Notes under the pieces: generated by a model | What the model was told of the DNA's origin: nothing | What the model saw: the letters and a program-made list of their open reading frames with translations, nothing else | Database searches by the model: none | Translations under genes and position numbers: made by a program | Assembly: GCF_000972705.2 (NCBI RefSeq) | Contig: NZ_LATL02000274.1 | Coordinates: forward strand, 1-11,943 | DNA: 11,943 nucleotides | Direction: 5' to 3' | From: Limnoraphis robusta CS-951 | GTDB lineage: Bacteria > Cyanobacteriota > Cyanobacteriia > Cyanobacteriales > Microcoleaceae | In this document: positions 1 to 6,829 of the stretch, in pieces | Layout of the letters: each line of letters starts with the position of its first letter | Numbering within the stretch: position 1 is the stretch's first letter

Positions 1-128
1 ACTGGGGAGACTCACCCCTCTGGAGTAGGTTAGGAAACTAGCTTGCTGTAAGGGTTGTCAATGAATCAGTAATCCAAAGCCGTGAGGCTTGGAGAATCCC
101 CTTTCTTTAGAAATGGGGAGTATGTCAA
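1..128 (+). mobile_element. Right end of an IS200/IS605 (IS608-like) element, cut by the window edge
   Basis: This stretch aligns without gaps to 3937-4064, with 122 of 128 bases identical. The two copies diverge just after the TCAA at 125-128, which marks the element's right boundary. Shortly before the end lies a hairpin with a CCCC/GGGG foot, a TTTC/GAAA stem and one bulged T, preceded by GAAT. In IS608 the right cleavage site is TCAA and its guide tetranucleotide is GAAT, and both are present here. The left end and any tnpA or tnpB would lie before base 1, so I cannot say whether this copy carries transposase genes. It truncates the TPR-CHAT gene that resumes at 129. Confidence 0.82.
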
Positions 129-2087
129 ACCCGCGAAGCCTTTCCAGAAGACTGGGCAAGGACTCACAATAACTTGGCAAATGCCTACCTTAACCGCATT
201 CGCGGAGAAAAAGCCGAAAATTTGGAAACGGCGATCGCATTCTACCAAAAAGCCTTGAAAGTTCGCACCCGCGAAGCCTTTCCTCAAGACCATACCGACA
301 CTTTATTCAATTTGGGACTTGCCTACCAAGATGCCGAGAAATGGCAAGATGCTTATGATACCTTCTGTGATGCTATCTATACTACCGAATCTTTGCGAGA
401 GGAGATTTTGTCGGGAGATGAAAGTAAACAGAAACTTGCTGAAGAATGGACCAAGCTTTACGTCAACATCGTAAAAACCTGCCTGCAACTGAACAAACCC
501 ATCGAAGCCCTAGAATATGCCGAACGCAGTAAAACTCGCAACCTAGTTGAACAAATCCTCCTCCGCGACTCCGACAATATTTTCCCACCCGATGTTGCTG
601 ACAAACTTGCCCAACTCCGCGACGATATTGCCAGCGCCCAATACCAAATTCAACAGGGTCAAGTTGAAAATTATCAAGAATTAGCCCAACGTCTGCAAAA
701 TTTGCGACAGCAGCGTAACCAATTGCAGGATCAATATCTTCCCGTTGGTTATGGTTTCCAGTTCGATACATTCCAGCAAATTCTCGATAGCGAAACTGTG
801 GTTATTGAGTGGTATATTCTCCGTGAGACCTTCCTCGCTTTCATTATCCTTCCGCCTTCATCGGATAGTCGAGGAGTTGAAGGTATCGTTCCCCCCTCTA
901 CTTCTAGGAGAGGGGCTGGGGGAGAGGTCATTGTCTGGCAGTCTACTATTGATGATTTTGAACAGTTAATTAATTGGGCAAATACCTACCTCCAAAATTA
1001 CTACACTCAACGAGACTCTTGGCGTAACACACTCACCGACGAACTACAAAAACTTGCTGATATTCTCCATCTCGATGAACTCCTCGCCCATCTTCCCGCT
1101 TCCTGTCAGCGACTCATTCTGATTCCTCACCGCTTCCTACATCTGTTTCCATTACACGCTTTACCTGTTAAACCAGAGACAGCCAACCTATTTCTTCAAC
1201 CCGATCCAAAAGGGCGCAAGCCTTGCACCCCTACGGAGGAATATGCCGAAACAGAACCCCGTTACCTACTTGATATTTTCCCCAACGGTGTTAGTTATGC
1301 CCCCAGTTGCCAACTATTACAACAGGTTCAAACCCGTCAGCGTTCAGATTTTGACAAGCTGTTTGCGGTTCAAACACCGACTCCTGATTTATATGAAAAA
1401 TACGAAAAGGATTTAGGTGCAGTTGGGGCGATTAAAAAACAGTTTTCCCATAGTAATATTCTCAGAAAAGGAAAAGCCACCAAAGCGGCACTATTACCCA
1501 CAAATACAAATACACAAACCCTGACTCCACTAGAAGATCTAAAATCGGCTCATTGTCTATTTTTCTTCTGTCATGGTTACTTTAACCCAAATTCTCCCCT
1601 AGATTCAGGGTTGGTGCTTGCTGACACTAACCTCACTCTAGCAGAAATTATCGCCTATTTTCGCCTGGAAAACTGTCGTCTGGTGACTCTTTCAGCCTGT
1701 GAAACGGGAATTCCTGATGTCAACAATATCAGCGATGAATATATTAGTTTACCCTACGGTTTCCTGTTAGCGGGAAGTACAAATGTTGTCAGTAGCCTCT
1801 GGACAGTTGATGCCACTGCTACCGCTTTATTGATGATAAAATTTTATGAAGAACTCCAGCAGCAAGACAATATTGCTCTTGCCCTGAGAACGGCTCAATT
1901 TTGGCTACGAAATACTACCATTGAAGGTTTTCAAACTTGGGTGAGTCAATCAAAGCTTAGTCTGAATTGGCAAGTTATGTTAGAAGAATACTTGAAAAAT
2001 CGCAAACAAGAAATGGGTGCAACTGCAAAACTGTTTAATTCCCCTGATTATTGGTCTGCATTTTGTATTGTTGGAAAAGGAGAATAA
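129..2087 (+). CDS. TPR-CHAT caspase-like protease, 5'-truncated by an IS right end
   Basis: The frame is open from base 129, immediately after the IS end. The first usable start in frame is a TTG at 174, giving 637 residues (numbering used here). The N-terminus keeps one to two tetratricopeptide units with a 46-residue period: the TREAFP motif occurs at 129 and again at 267. A charged, probably coiled-coil stretch covers about residues 143-190. The CHAT domain fills the C-terminal half, with the expected catalytic dyad: His467 in CHGYF and Cys509 in SACETG. CHAT proteins are caspase-like cysteine proteases, and some TPR-CHAT proteins act in prokaryotic immunity (for example the partner of the type III-E CRISPR effector). 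The missing N-terminal repeats suggest sensing may be lost while the protease is intact. The gene is followed 3 bp later by the next ORF, so they are very likely co-transcribed. Substrate is unknown. Two palindromic repeats have invaded the frame (891-927 and 1212-1230). Confidence 0.88.
   Translation, partial: TREAFPEDWARTHNNLANAYLNRIRGEKAENLETAIAFYQKALKVRTREAFPQDHTDTLFNLGLAYQDAEKWQDAYDTFCDAIYTTESLREEILSGDESKQKLAEEWTKLYVNIVKTCLQLNKPIEALEYAERSKTRNLVEQILLRDSDNIFPPDVADKLAQLRDDIASAQYQIQQGQVENYQELAQRLQNLRQQRNQLQDQYLPVGYGFQFDTFQQILDSETVVIEWYILRETFLAFIILPPSSDSRGVEGIVPPSTSRRGAGGEVIVWQSTIDDFEQLINWANTYLQNYYTQRDSWRNTLTDELQKLADILHLDELLAHLPASCQRLILIPHRFLHLFPLHALPVKPETANLFLQPDPKGRKPCTPTEEYAETEPRYLLDIFPNGVSYAPSCQLLQQVQTRQRSDFDKLFAVQTPTPDLYEKYEKDLGAVGAIKKQFSHSNILRKGKATKAALLPTNTNTQTLTPLEDLKSAHCLFFFCHGYFNPNSPLDSGLVLADTNLTLAEIIAYFRLENCRLVTLSACETGIPDVNNISDEYISLPYGFLLAGSTNVVSSLWTVDATATALLMIKFYEELQQQDNIALALRTAQFWLRNTTIEGFQTWVSQSKLSLNWQVMLEEYLKNRKQEMGATAKLFNSPDYWSAFCIVGKGE
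891..927 (+). repeat. GC-rich REP-like insert inside the CHAT gene, in frame
   Basis: A run of C, then an AGGAGAGG core, then a G-rich run ending in GGGGGAGAGG is unlike the AT-richer surroundings and is partly self-complementary. It encodes a low-complexity Pro/Ser/Arg/Gly stretch at about residues 240-252, between better-structured segments. Cyanobacterial genomes carry many dispersed repeats of this CCCCCTCT...AGAGGGG type. I infer a tolerated in-frame repeat insertion; other copies elsewhere in the genome cannot be checked here. Confidence 0.5.
1212..1230 (+). repeat. Short palindromic repeat (GGGCGCAAG / CTTGCACCC) inside the CHAT gene
   Basis: GGGCGCAAG at 1212-1220 is followed, after one base, by CTTGCACCC at 1222-1230, which is its reverse complement with one mismatch. 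It stays in frame and encodes a Lys-Gly-Arg-Lys-Pro-Cys loop in the CHAT protein. GGGCGCAAG/CTTGCGCCC palindromes are common dispersed repeats in filamentous cyanobacteria, so this is probably a second repeat invasion of the same gene. Confidence 0.5.
2077..2082 (+). promoter_or_regulatory. Shine-Dalgarno site for the small ORF at 2091
   Basis: AAGGAG lies 8 bases before the ATG at 2091 and inside the last codons of the CHAT gene. It supports that ATG as the true start and implies translation from the CHAT transcript. Most other starts in this window have no clear Shine-Dalgarno sequence, so it stands out. Confidence 0.6.
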
Positions 2088-2090
2088 TTC

Positions 2091-2465
2091 ATGTCTATAT
2101 ACCTCGCTAGCACTCAAGCATTCATCAATCTGTATGAAACGGGAATTATTTCTCAGGAATCTTTCAATCAAGTCTATCAGCAAATTCAAGATTTAGAAGA
2201 CGACGAGGATATTGCTGAAACTATTGAAGTTTGGTTAGAATCTCCAAATAACAGTCAACTTTTGAAAGCTTATAAAAATCAACTCAGAGAACTCACGGCT
2301 TCAACTTATTTAGAATCAGGGAAAACATTAGGCATTGGTAATACAAAATCACCAACGCCAGTAGGAGAACCTAACCCAACTAGCCGAGAATTATTAGACA
2401 ATATTATGATTAAAAATAAACCCTCGGCTGATGATAATTCTCAATCGAGTTCATCGAGTACATGA
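2091..2465 (+). CDS. Small acidic protein between CHAT protease and membrane protein; family not recognised
   Basis: The 124-residue protein starts at an ATG with a good Shine-Dalgarno site, 3 bp after the CHAT stop. Residues 1-70 look helical and acidic, with an EDDED cluster near residue 36. The tail from about residue 85 is polar and probably disordered, ending in a serine run. There is no signal peptide, membrane segment or known catalytic motif. Position in the operon suggests an accessory, adaptor or inhibitor of the protease, or a protease substrate, but this is inference from context only. Its TGA overlaps an ATG in another frame (ATGA at 2462-2465), which may be the original start of the next gene. 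Confidence 0.7.
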   Translation: MSIYLASTQAFINLYETGIISQESFNQVYQQIQDLEDDEDIAETIEVWLESPNNSQLLKAYKNQLRELTASTYLESGKTLGIGNTKSPTPVGEPNPTSRELLDNIMIKNKPSADDNSQSSSSST

Positions 2466-2522
2466 TCGGTTCAATCTACAGTGTGAAAATCGATCTAAAA
2501 TTCACTCAGGAATTAAAGAGTA

Positions 2523-3734
2523 TTGAAGAATGATAAATCTATTGAGTTGAGCAATTTTCTTGTGAAAAATTTTACCATAAGTCTCTTTGCGTTTCACCTC
2601 TGTCAAAGCTTTAATAATGCTTTAGATGAAGTTGATGATGAAGCTTCAATATTATGGGAAAATCTGGCTAAATTAGGAGACGAAGTGTTTCCTTTTCATG
2701 AACTAAAAAATTTGCGATCTCATCTAAAATGCTATACTGAAAATACCTATAAGCCCGCAAAAAAAGAGCGAGAAGAATACAAGCTAACATATCGTGATGA
2801 TATTGACTTGGGGAGTATTCCTACAGCAGAAGGTTTTCAAATTCATGGTAATCTCCAAGCGTTTCGCCTCCATGATACCTATGCGGCTGATTTAACTTTA
2901 TCTCTCGATCCAACTCAAGAAATTAATATTCCTCAGCTTCAAGTCTTCAAGCCAAAATCTCTACTCCCTACTATCATTCAAGCGAATTTAGGACAAACTC
3001 TTTGGCTATATGCTGAAGTCGATCTCACTGAAAGTGAATGTGAGGAACTTGCAAAAAAATGTGCAAATGCTTTATTAGCAGAAACAGCCCTTAACCCAAA
3101 GTTAGAAAGTAAAGGAAATTTATTTGGTAGTTTATTATTTGAGTTTAAGCTGATAGCTTTTAGCGACTCTGATCGCTTAAATCAGCAATATCATCTTTTG
3201 GTATTATTGAATAATCAACTGAGTTCAAGTATTGATAGATTAGGTGAAGGCTATGACTGGTTATTAACCCTACTTTGCTGTTATCATAAAATTCACTTTA
3301 TCTCTTTGGAGGCTGACACAAGTTATCAACAAGCCAGACAACTCTACAGCCAATTAAAAGGTATTTTGGATGAATTTCCTGACTGCATGAAAAATAACGA
3401 CAGAAAAATTAGTCTAGAAAAATTAAAGCAAACCTTGATACAACTACCCGAAAATATGGTAAAATATAGTCAGTGCTTGAGCGATATCAAAACTTATTGT
3501 ACATCCCTAGATACTAATATAAAAAATTACAAAAGCTGCTTAGAAAAGCTCAAAGAGTTAGGAGAAATTCCTCAATATTGGCAAGAGTTTATTCAACAAA
3601 GTGGCGATCGCGATCTGCGCCAAATCCAAACTCATCTCAACTATCTTTCCCCGACACAAGCAACTTTACCAAAAATTGCCGCACACGCCCCTACCTTCAG
3701 GTATGGGGATATAAGGCTCTTTCTAATGCTATAA
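2523..3734 (+). pseudogene. N-terminal part of an interrupted two-helix membrane protein
   Basis: The open frame runs from a TTG at 2523. Residues 1-382 are native; the last 21 (from base 3669) are read out of the IS element inserted after TTAC at 3666-3669. The native part has no signal peptide. It has a helical N-terminus, a mixed region around residues 95-170 and a Lys/Leu-rich, probably coiled-coil region around 285-345. The rest of the gene lies at 4065-4441. Joining base 3669 to 4065 gives the in-frame sequence TLQQSIDTIRG and a 507-residue protein. A shift at the 5' end is also possible: an ATG at 2462 overlapping the previous stop opens a 23-codon frame that ends where this one begins. 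I recall uncharacterised cyanobacterial proteins of this layout (long soluble N-part, two C-terminal helices) but know no function. Confidence 0.75.
3688..3708 (+). repeat. Left-end TnpA-recognition hairpin
   Basis: CCCC-TACC-TTCA-GGTA-T-GGGG forms an 8-bp stem with a 4-base loop and one unpaired T in the 3' arm. This bulged-T hairpin is what the Y1 transposase TnpA of IS608-type elements binds on single-stranded DNA. It starts 18 bases inside the inferred left cleavage site. Confidence 0.75.
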
Positions 3735-3900
3735 TAACTCTACTGGCAGGGTATTCAACCAGTTGAAAAACCCAGCATCTAATCGATGCAATGAACCTTG
3801 AAAACTTAAGGTACGGGGTTCTTGCTCTGAATGCTTTGGCCATATAAAACCTTAAAGCACCAAGTACAGAGAATCAAGCATTTTTTTCTCAAGTACGGTA

Positions 3901-3933
3901 GGGCATACCGAAACTATCTCTGAAATGAGATGA
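3901..3933 (+). pseudogene. Possible relic of the tnpB 3' end inside the element
   Basis: The ten codons before a TGA read GHTETISEMR. A Gly-His-Thr-Glu-Thr stretch is frequent near the C-terminus of cyanobacterial TnpB proteins, and here it sits just before the omega-RNA-like region, where tnpB normally ends. Upstream no TnpB catalytic motif is recognisable. The reading is short and could be chance. If real, the element arose by internal deletion of a TnpB-carrying IS. Confidence 0.35.
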
Positions 3934-3936
3934 ACG

Positions 3937-4064
3937 ACTGGGGAGACTCACCCCTCTGGAGTTGATTGGGAAACCAGTATGCTGTAAGGGTTGTCAATGA
4001 ATCAGTAATCCAAAGCCGTGAGGCTTGGAGAATCCCCTTTCTTTAGAAATGGGGAGTATGTCAA
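3937..4064 (+). ncRNA. Putative omega-RNA (TnpB guide RNA) scaffold
   Basis: This 128-base block is shared with 1-128 at 95% identity. It contains an inner hairpin (CCAAAGCC / GGCTTGG, about 4012-4030) and the terminal hairpin 4034-4054, ending in TCAA. In IS605-family elements the RNA bound by TnpB comes from the 3' end of tnpB and the right end, and the 15-20 bases after the element act as the guide. If so, the guide here would start at 4065 in the split gene and target the empty site after TTAC. No TnpB is encoded in the window, so function would depend on a copy elsewhere. Confidence 0.42.
4034..4054 (+). repeat. Right-end TnpA-recognition hairpin
   Basis: CCCC-TTTC-TTTA-GAAA-T-GGGG has the same plan as the left hairpin, including the bulged T in the 3' arm. 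It is preceded by GAAT and followed by AGTATGTCAA, so the cut falls 10 bases after the hairpin. The first copy has the same hairpin at 98-118. Confidence 0.78.
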
Positions 4065-4441
4065 AACAGTCAATTGATACGATTCGGGGTATAGTAGAAA
4101 TTGAACAAGCGGAGATCGATCGCTTTAGCGAAGGTGCCGCCCAAAACCGCCAACAACGCCTAGAACTCCTCGTTACCGTCGTTAGTACCGGATTAGCTGT
4201 TAGCGGGATTTCTTCCCAAGTTGCCAACGAACCCGCGATTACCATTCTCAGCCAATGGTTTCCCGGCTACTTTTCCCCCAATCCCCAACCCACATCACCT
4301 GACTATCTGTTTTCTAGTTTTTCTCCCGTCGCCTTTCACCTATTTTTAGGGATTCTGGTTGCGATTCCCTTTGGTGCCATCGTTTGGAGTTTGCAAACGA
4401 ATCTGATCGGAAAAATGGTTCGGGTTCTGAAAAAATCCTAG
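4065..4441 (+). pseudogene. C-terminal membrane part of the interrupted gene
   Basis: This is the 3' portion of the gene begun at 2523, separated by the 395-bp element. A frame is open from a TTG at 4025 inside the element, so the fragment could be made as a 138-residue protein with an IS-encoded leader. In the rebuilt 507-residue protein it starts with an amphipathic linker (QQSIDTIRGIVEIEQAE). Two predicted membrane helices follow: about residues 415-435, rich in Leu/Val/Gly/Ala, and about 471-492, FHLFLGILVAIPFGAIVW. A short basic tail (KKS) ends it. Two helices at the end of a soluble domain fit a membrane-anchored or membrane-disrupting protein; that role is inference. Confidence 0.75.
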
Positions 4442-4630
4442 AGCGTTATCGATGCAATAAAATGTTACTTTCAAACCAAAGGGGACAAACGCCGTTGCTG
4501 AGTGCAATTTATCTATCTTCGCCTCACTTTTCCCTGGCGACCGTCTGAAATTTGATCGGATGCGATCGCACCTGATGATACTCTATATAGAAGCATTCAA
4601 ATCATTAATATAAAGTAAAGTGAAGTTGAA
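4442..4630 (+). other. Intergenic region upstream of hemE with a HIP1 core
   Basis: This 189-bp gap contains GCGATCGC at 4562-4569 and an AT-rich stretch (TATATA at 4584-4589, TTAATATAAAG near 4605) that probably includes the hemE promoter. I cannot place a convincing -35/-10 pair: TTGATC at 4552 is 19 bases from GATACT at 4577. There is no clear terminator for the upstream gene. Confidence 0.3.
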
Positions 4631-5695
4631 ATGAGTGAATCGACCCCAATTCCCTATCTGTTGCGGGCTGCGCGTGGAGAACAGTTAGACCGCCCTCCCG
4701 TATGGATGATGCGACAGGCGGGACGCTATATGAAAGCCTATCGAGATTTGCGCGACCAATACCCTTCTTTCCGCGATCGCTCTGAAAAAACTGACATCGC
4801 TGTTGAAATCTCTCTACAACCCTATCGCGCTTTTGCTCCCGATGGTGTGATTTTGTTCTCGGATATTCTCACTCCTTTACCGGGAATGGGGATTAATTTC
4901 GATATCATTGAAAGCAAGGGGCCGATTATTGATCCGCCCATCCGCAGTTTATCTCAAATTGAACAACTTTATCCCCTTCAACCTGAAGAATCTCTGCCGT
5001 TTATTCGAGAGATTTTACAAACTTTGCGCCAAGAAGTCGGAAATAACGCCGCAGTTTTGGGGTTTGTTGGCGCTCCCTGGACGTTAGCCGCTTACGCGAT
5101 TGAAGGAAAAAGTTCTAAGGATTACACTGTTATTAAAGGTATGGCATTTTCTGAACCGGAAATGCTGCATCAACTCCTCGGAAAACTCGCAGATTCAATT
5201 GCAGTTTATGTTCGCTATCAGATTGATTCTGGCGCTCAAATTGTCCAAATGTTTGACTCTTGGGCAGGTCAATTAGCCCCTCAAGATTACGAAACTTTTG
5301 CTTTACCCTATCAAAAACGAGTCGTTGATTTGGTGAAGCAAACGCATCCCGATACACCAATGATTTTGTATATTAATGGTAGTTCGGGAATATTAGAACG
5401 GATGTCAAAATCCGGCGTTGATATGATTAGTGTAGACTGGACTGTAGATATGGCAGAAGCGAGAAGTCGTATCGGTCATCATCTGGGAGTTCAAGGAAAT
5501 ATTGATCCTTGTGTTTTATTTGGTTCAAAACAGCTAATTCGCGATCGCATTTTAGAAACCATTCAAAAAGCAGGAAATCGCGGTCATATCCTTAATCTCG
5601 GACATGGCGTTTTGCAAAAAACACCGGAAGAAAATGTTGCCTATTTCTTTGAAACTGCAAAACAAGCAGACCAATTGTTAGCAGTTCCTGTTTAA
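4631..5695 (+). CDS. hemE: Uroporphyrinogen III decarboxylase
   Basis: HemE removes the four acetate carboxyl groups of uroporphyrinogen III to give coproporphyrinogen III, a step shared by haem, chlorophyll and bilin synthesis, and acts as a cytosolic homodimer. The 354-residue protein is full length for the family and begins at an ATG. The N-terminal signature [14 protein letters not shown] (residues 21-34) supplies the substrate-binding arginines R28 and R32. The essential aspartate is D78 in FSDILTP. Y155 in the [16 protein letters not shown] signature, S210 in MFDSWAG and H325 in NLGHGV match the other conserved active-site positions. It is followed 78 bp later by an oxidoreductase-like gene on the same strand. 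All key residues are intact, so it is very probably functional. Confidence 0.97.
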   Translation: MSESTPIPYLLRAARGEQLDRPPVWMMRQAGRYMKAYRDLRDQYPSFRDRSEKTDIAVEISLQPYRAFAPDGVILFSDILTPLPGMGINFDIIESKGPIIDPPIRSLSQIEQLYPLQPEESLPFIREILQTLRQEVGNNAAVLGFVGAPWTLAAYAIEGKSSKDYTVIKGMAFSEPEMLHQLLGKLADSIAVYVRYQIDSGAQIVQMFDSWAGQLAPQDYETFALPYQKRVVDLVKQTHPDTPMILYINGSSGILERMSKSGVDMISVDWTVDMAEARSRIGHHLGVQGNIDPCVLFGSKQLIRDRILETIQKAGNRGHILNLGHGVLQKTPEENVAYFFETAKQADQLLAVPV

Positions 5696-5773
5696 ATTTA
5701 AAAGACTGAAGAATGACGGGTAGCATTTTCGAGTTGAGTCTAAAATCTATCCGTTTATTCTTTCATTTCTTCT

Positions 5774-6709
5774 ATGACTAAACGAATTTTAATCACTGGG
5801 GCGAGTGGCTGTATTGGTCACTATATTGCTGAAATTCTGATTCAACAAACGGATTATGAATTGTATTTTTTGGTTCGTAACCCGGATAAATTGGGGTTTG
5901 ATTTTAAAGCCCGTTCAGGTATTTTTATTATTCAAGCTGATCTGCGAGATATTCAACAATATAGCGAACTTTTACCCATGATTAATATAGCCATTTTAGC
6001 GGCGACTTCTTGGGGAGGAATTGAGGAAGTTTTTGAGGTAAATGTTAATAGTAGCTTGCGGTTAATTCAATCTCTCAACCCAGAAGTTTGTGAACAAATT
6101 CTCTACTTTTCAACGGCGAGTGTTTTGGGTCGAGATAATCAAATGTTAAAAGAAGCTGGAGAAATGGGAACCGATTATGTTCGTTCAAAATATGAATGTT
6201 TGCATCAATTATTAAACCTTCAACAAACCTTACCGCCTTTAAGAGTATTATTCCCAACCTTTGTATTTGGAGGAGATACAAATAAACCCTATTCTCATCT
6301 ATCTTCAGGTTTACCGGATGTGATCAAATGGCTAGATTTAATTCGCTGGTTAAAAGCAGATGGCGGTTTTCATTTTATTCACGCCGAAGATATCGCTAAA
6401 GTTGTTTTTTATTTTGTTAATCATCCTCCCATTTCATCACAAACAGAACAGATTATTTTAGGAAATCCAGCGATTACTGTTAACGAAACTGTTGAAGAAA
6501 TTTGTAAGTTTTATCATAAAAAAATCTATTTTCGCTTTAATTTATCTCCTGTACTTACCAATATTATCATAAAAGTGTTTAAAATTCAGATGGCAGATTG
6601 GGATAGATTTTGTTTAAACTATCGTTATTTTACCTATCAAAACCCCGTTAATCCGTCTGTTTTTAACGTTCAACCCTCTTATCCAACACTTACAGAGGTA
6701 TTAAAGTAG
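5774..6709 (+). CDS. NAD(P)-dependent epimerase/dehydratase-like protein (extended or atypical SDR)
   Basis: The 311-residue protein opens with a Rossmann nucleotide-binding motif, G9-A-S-G12-C-I-G15. It has the ADLRD motif at residues 55-59, an FSTAS stretch at 112-116 and the SDR catalytic pair Y135/K139 (YVRSK). These mark it as an NAD(P)-binding sugar-nucleotide epimerase/dehydratase or related reductase; the substrate cannot be read from sequence. The C-terminal 80 residues are aromatic-rich and not recognised. It lies 78 bp after hemE on the same strand without an obvious terminator between them, so co-transcription is possible. I recall NAD-dependent epimerase-like genes next to hemE in other cyanobacteria, but could not verify it. 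Confidence 0.85.
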   Translation: MTKRILITGASGCIGHYIAEILIQQTDYELYFLVRNPDKLGFDFKARSGIFIIQADLRDIQQYSELLPMINIAILAATSWGGIEEVFEVNVNSSLRLIQSLNPEVCEQILYFSTASVLGRDNQMLKEAGEMGTDYVRSKYECLHQLLNLQQTLPPLRVLFPTFVFGGDTNKPYSHLSSGLPDVIKWLDLIRWLKADGGFHFIHAEDIAKVVFYFVNHPPISSQTEQIILGNPAITVNETVEEICKFYHKKIYFRFNLSPVLTNIIIKVFKIQMADWDRFCLNYRYFTYQNPVNPSVFNVQPSYPTLTEVLK

Positions 6710-6723
6710 AGTTCAAAGAAAAA

Positions 6724-6746
6724 TAGGAAAAATTATTCCTAACTTT
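6724..6746 (+). terminator. Weak intrinsic terminator after the epimerase gene
   Basis: TAGGAA (6724-6729) pairs with TTCCTA (6736-6741) across a 6-base loop and is followed by AACTTTTATT. The stem is short and AT-rich, so it is a weak candidate. It sits between two converging genes, 14 bp after the epimerase stop. Confidence 0.35.
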
Positions 6747-6829
6747 TATTCAGTACCCGGATTTTTTAGCAATCATTTTCGACTGCTATACAACACGATC
6801 AAACATTAACTAGGTCTTTACTATACACT

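Larger units (their letters stand above)
3670..4064 (+). mobile_element. Complete 395-bp transposase-less IS200/IS605-family element (PATE/MITE type)
   Basis: The left boundary is placed after TTAC (3666-3669) and the right one after TCAA (4061-4064), the IS608 cleavage tetranucleotides. Hairpins near both ends share one plan: CCCC, a 4-bp stem, a 4-base loop, a bulged T, GGGG. The right hairpin is followed by exactly 10 bases to the cut and preceded by GAAT, as in IS608. No transposase frame fits between the ends. Excision restores the host frame (395 is 2 mod 3, as required by the frames of the two halves). Weak point: the four bases before the left hairpin are CACG, not the AAAG guide of IS608, so the left boundary rests on the target site, spacing and frame restoration. 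Mobilisation would need TnpA supplied in trans. Confidence 0.8.

Noticed and set aside
463..771. 102-codon minus-strand open frame inside the CHAT gene
   Set aside because: It is antisense to well-supported TPR/coiled-coil codons and has an implausible composition.
4025..4064. TTG start inside the IS as the true start of a 138-residue gene
   Set aside because: The first 13 codons are IS right-end sequence shared with 1-128, so the frame is the tail of the split gene rather than an independent gene.
4552..4589. Defined sigma-70 promoter for hemE
   Set aside because: TTGATC and the AT-rich boxes are spaced 19 or 26 bases apart and poorly matched, so I left the region as probable but unplaced promoter.
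5133..5360. 75-codon minus-strand open frame inside hemE
   Set aside because: It is antisense to conserved hemE codons; no independent support.
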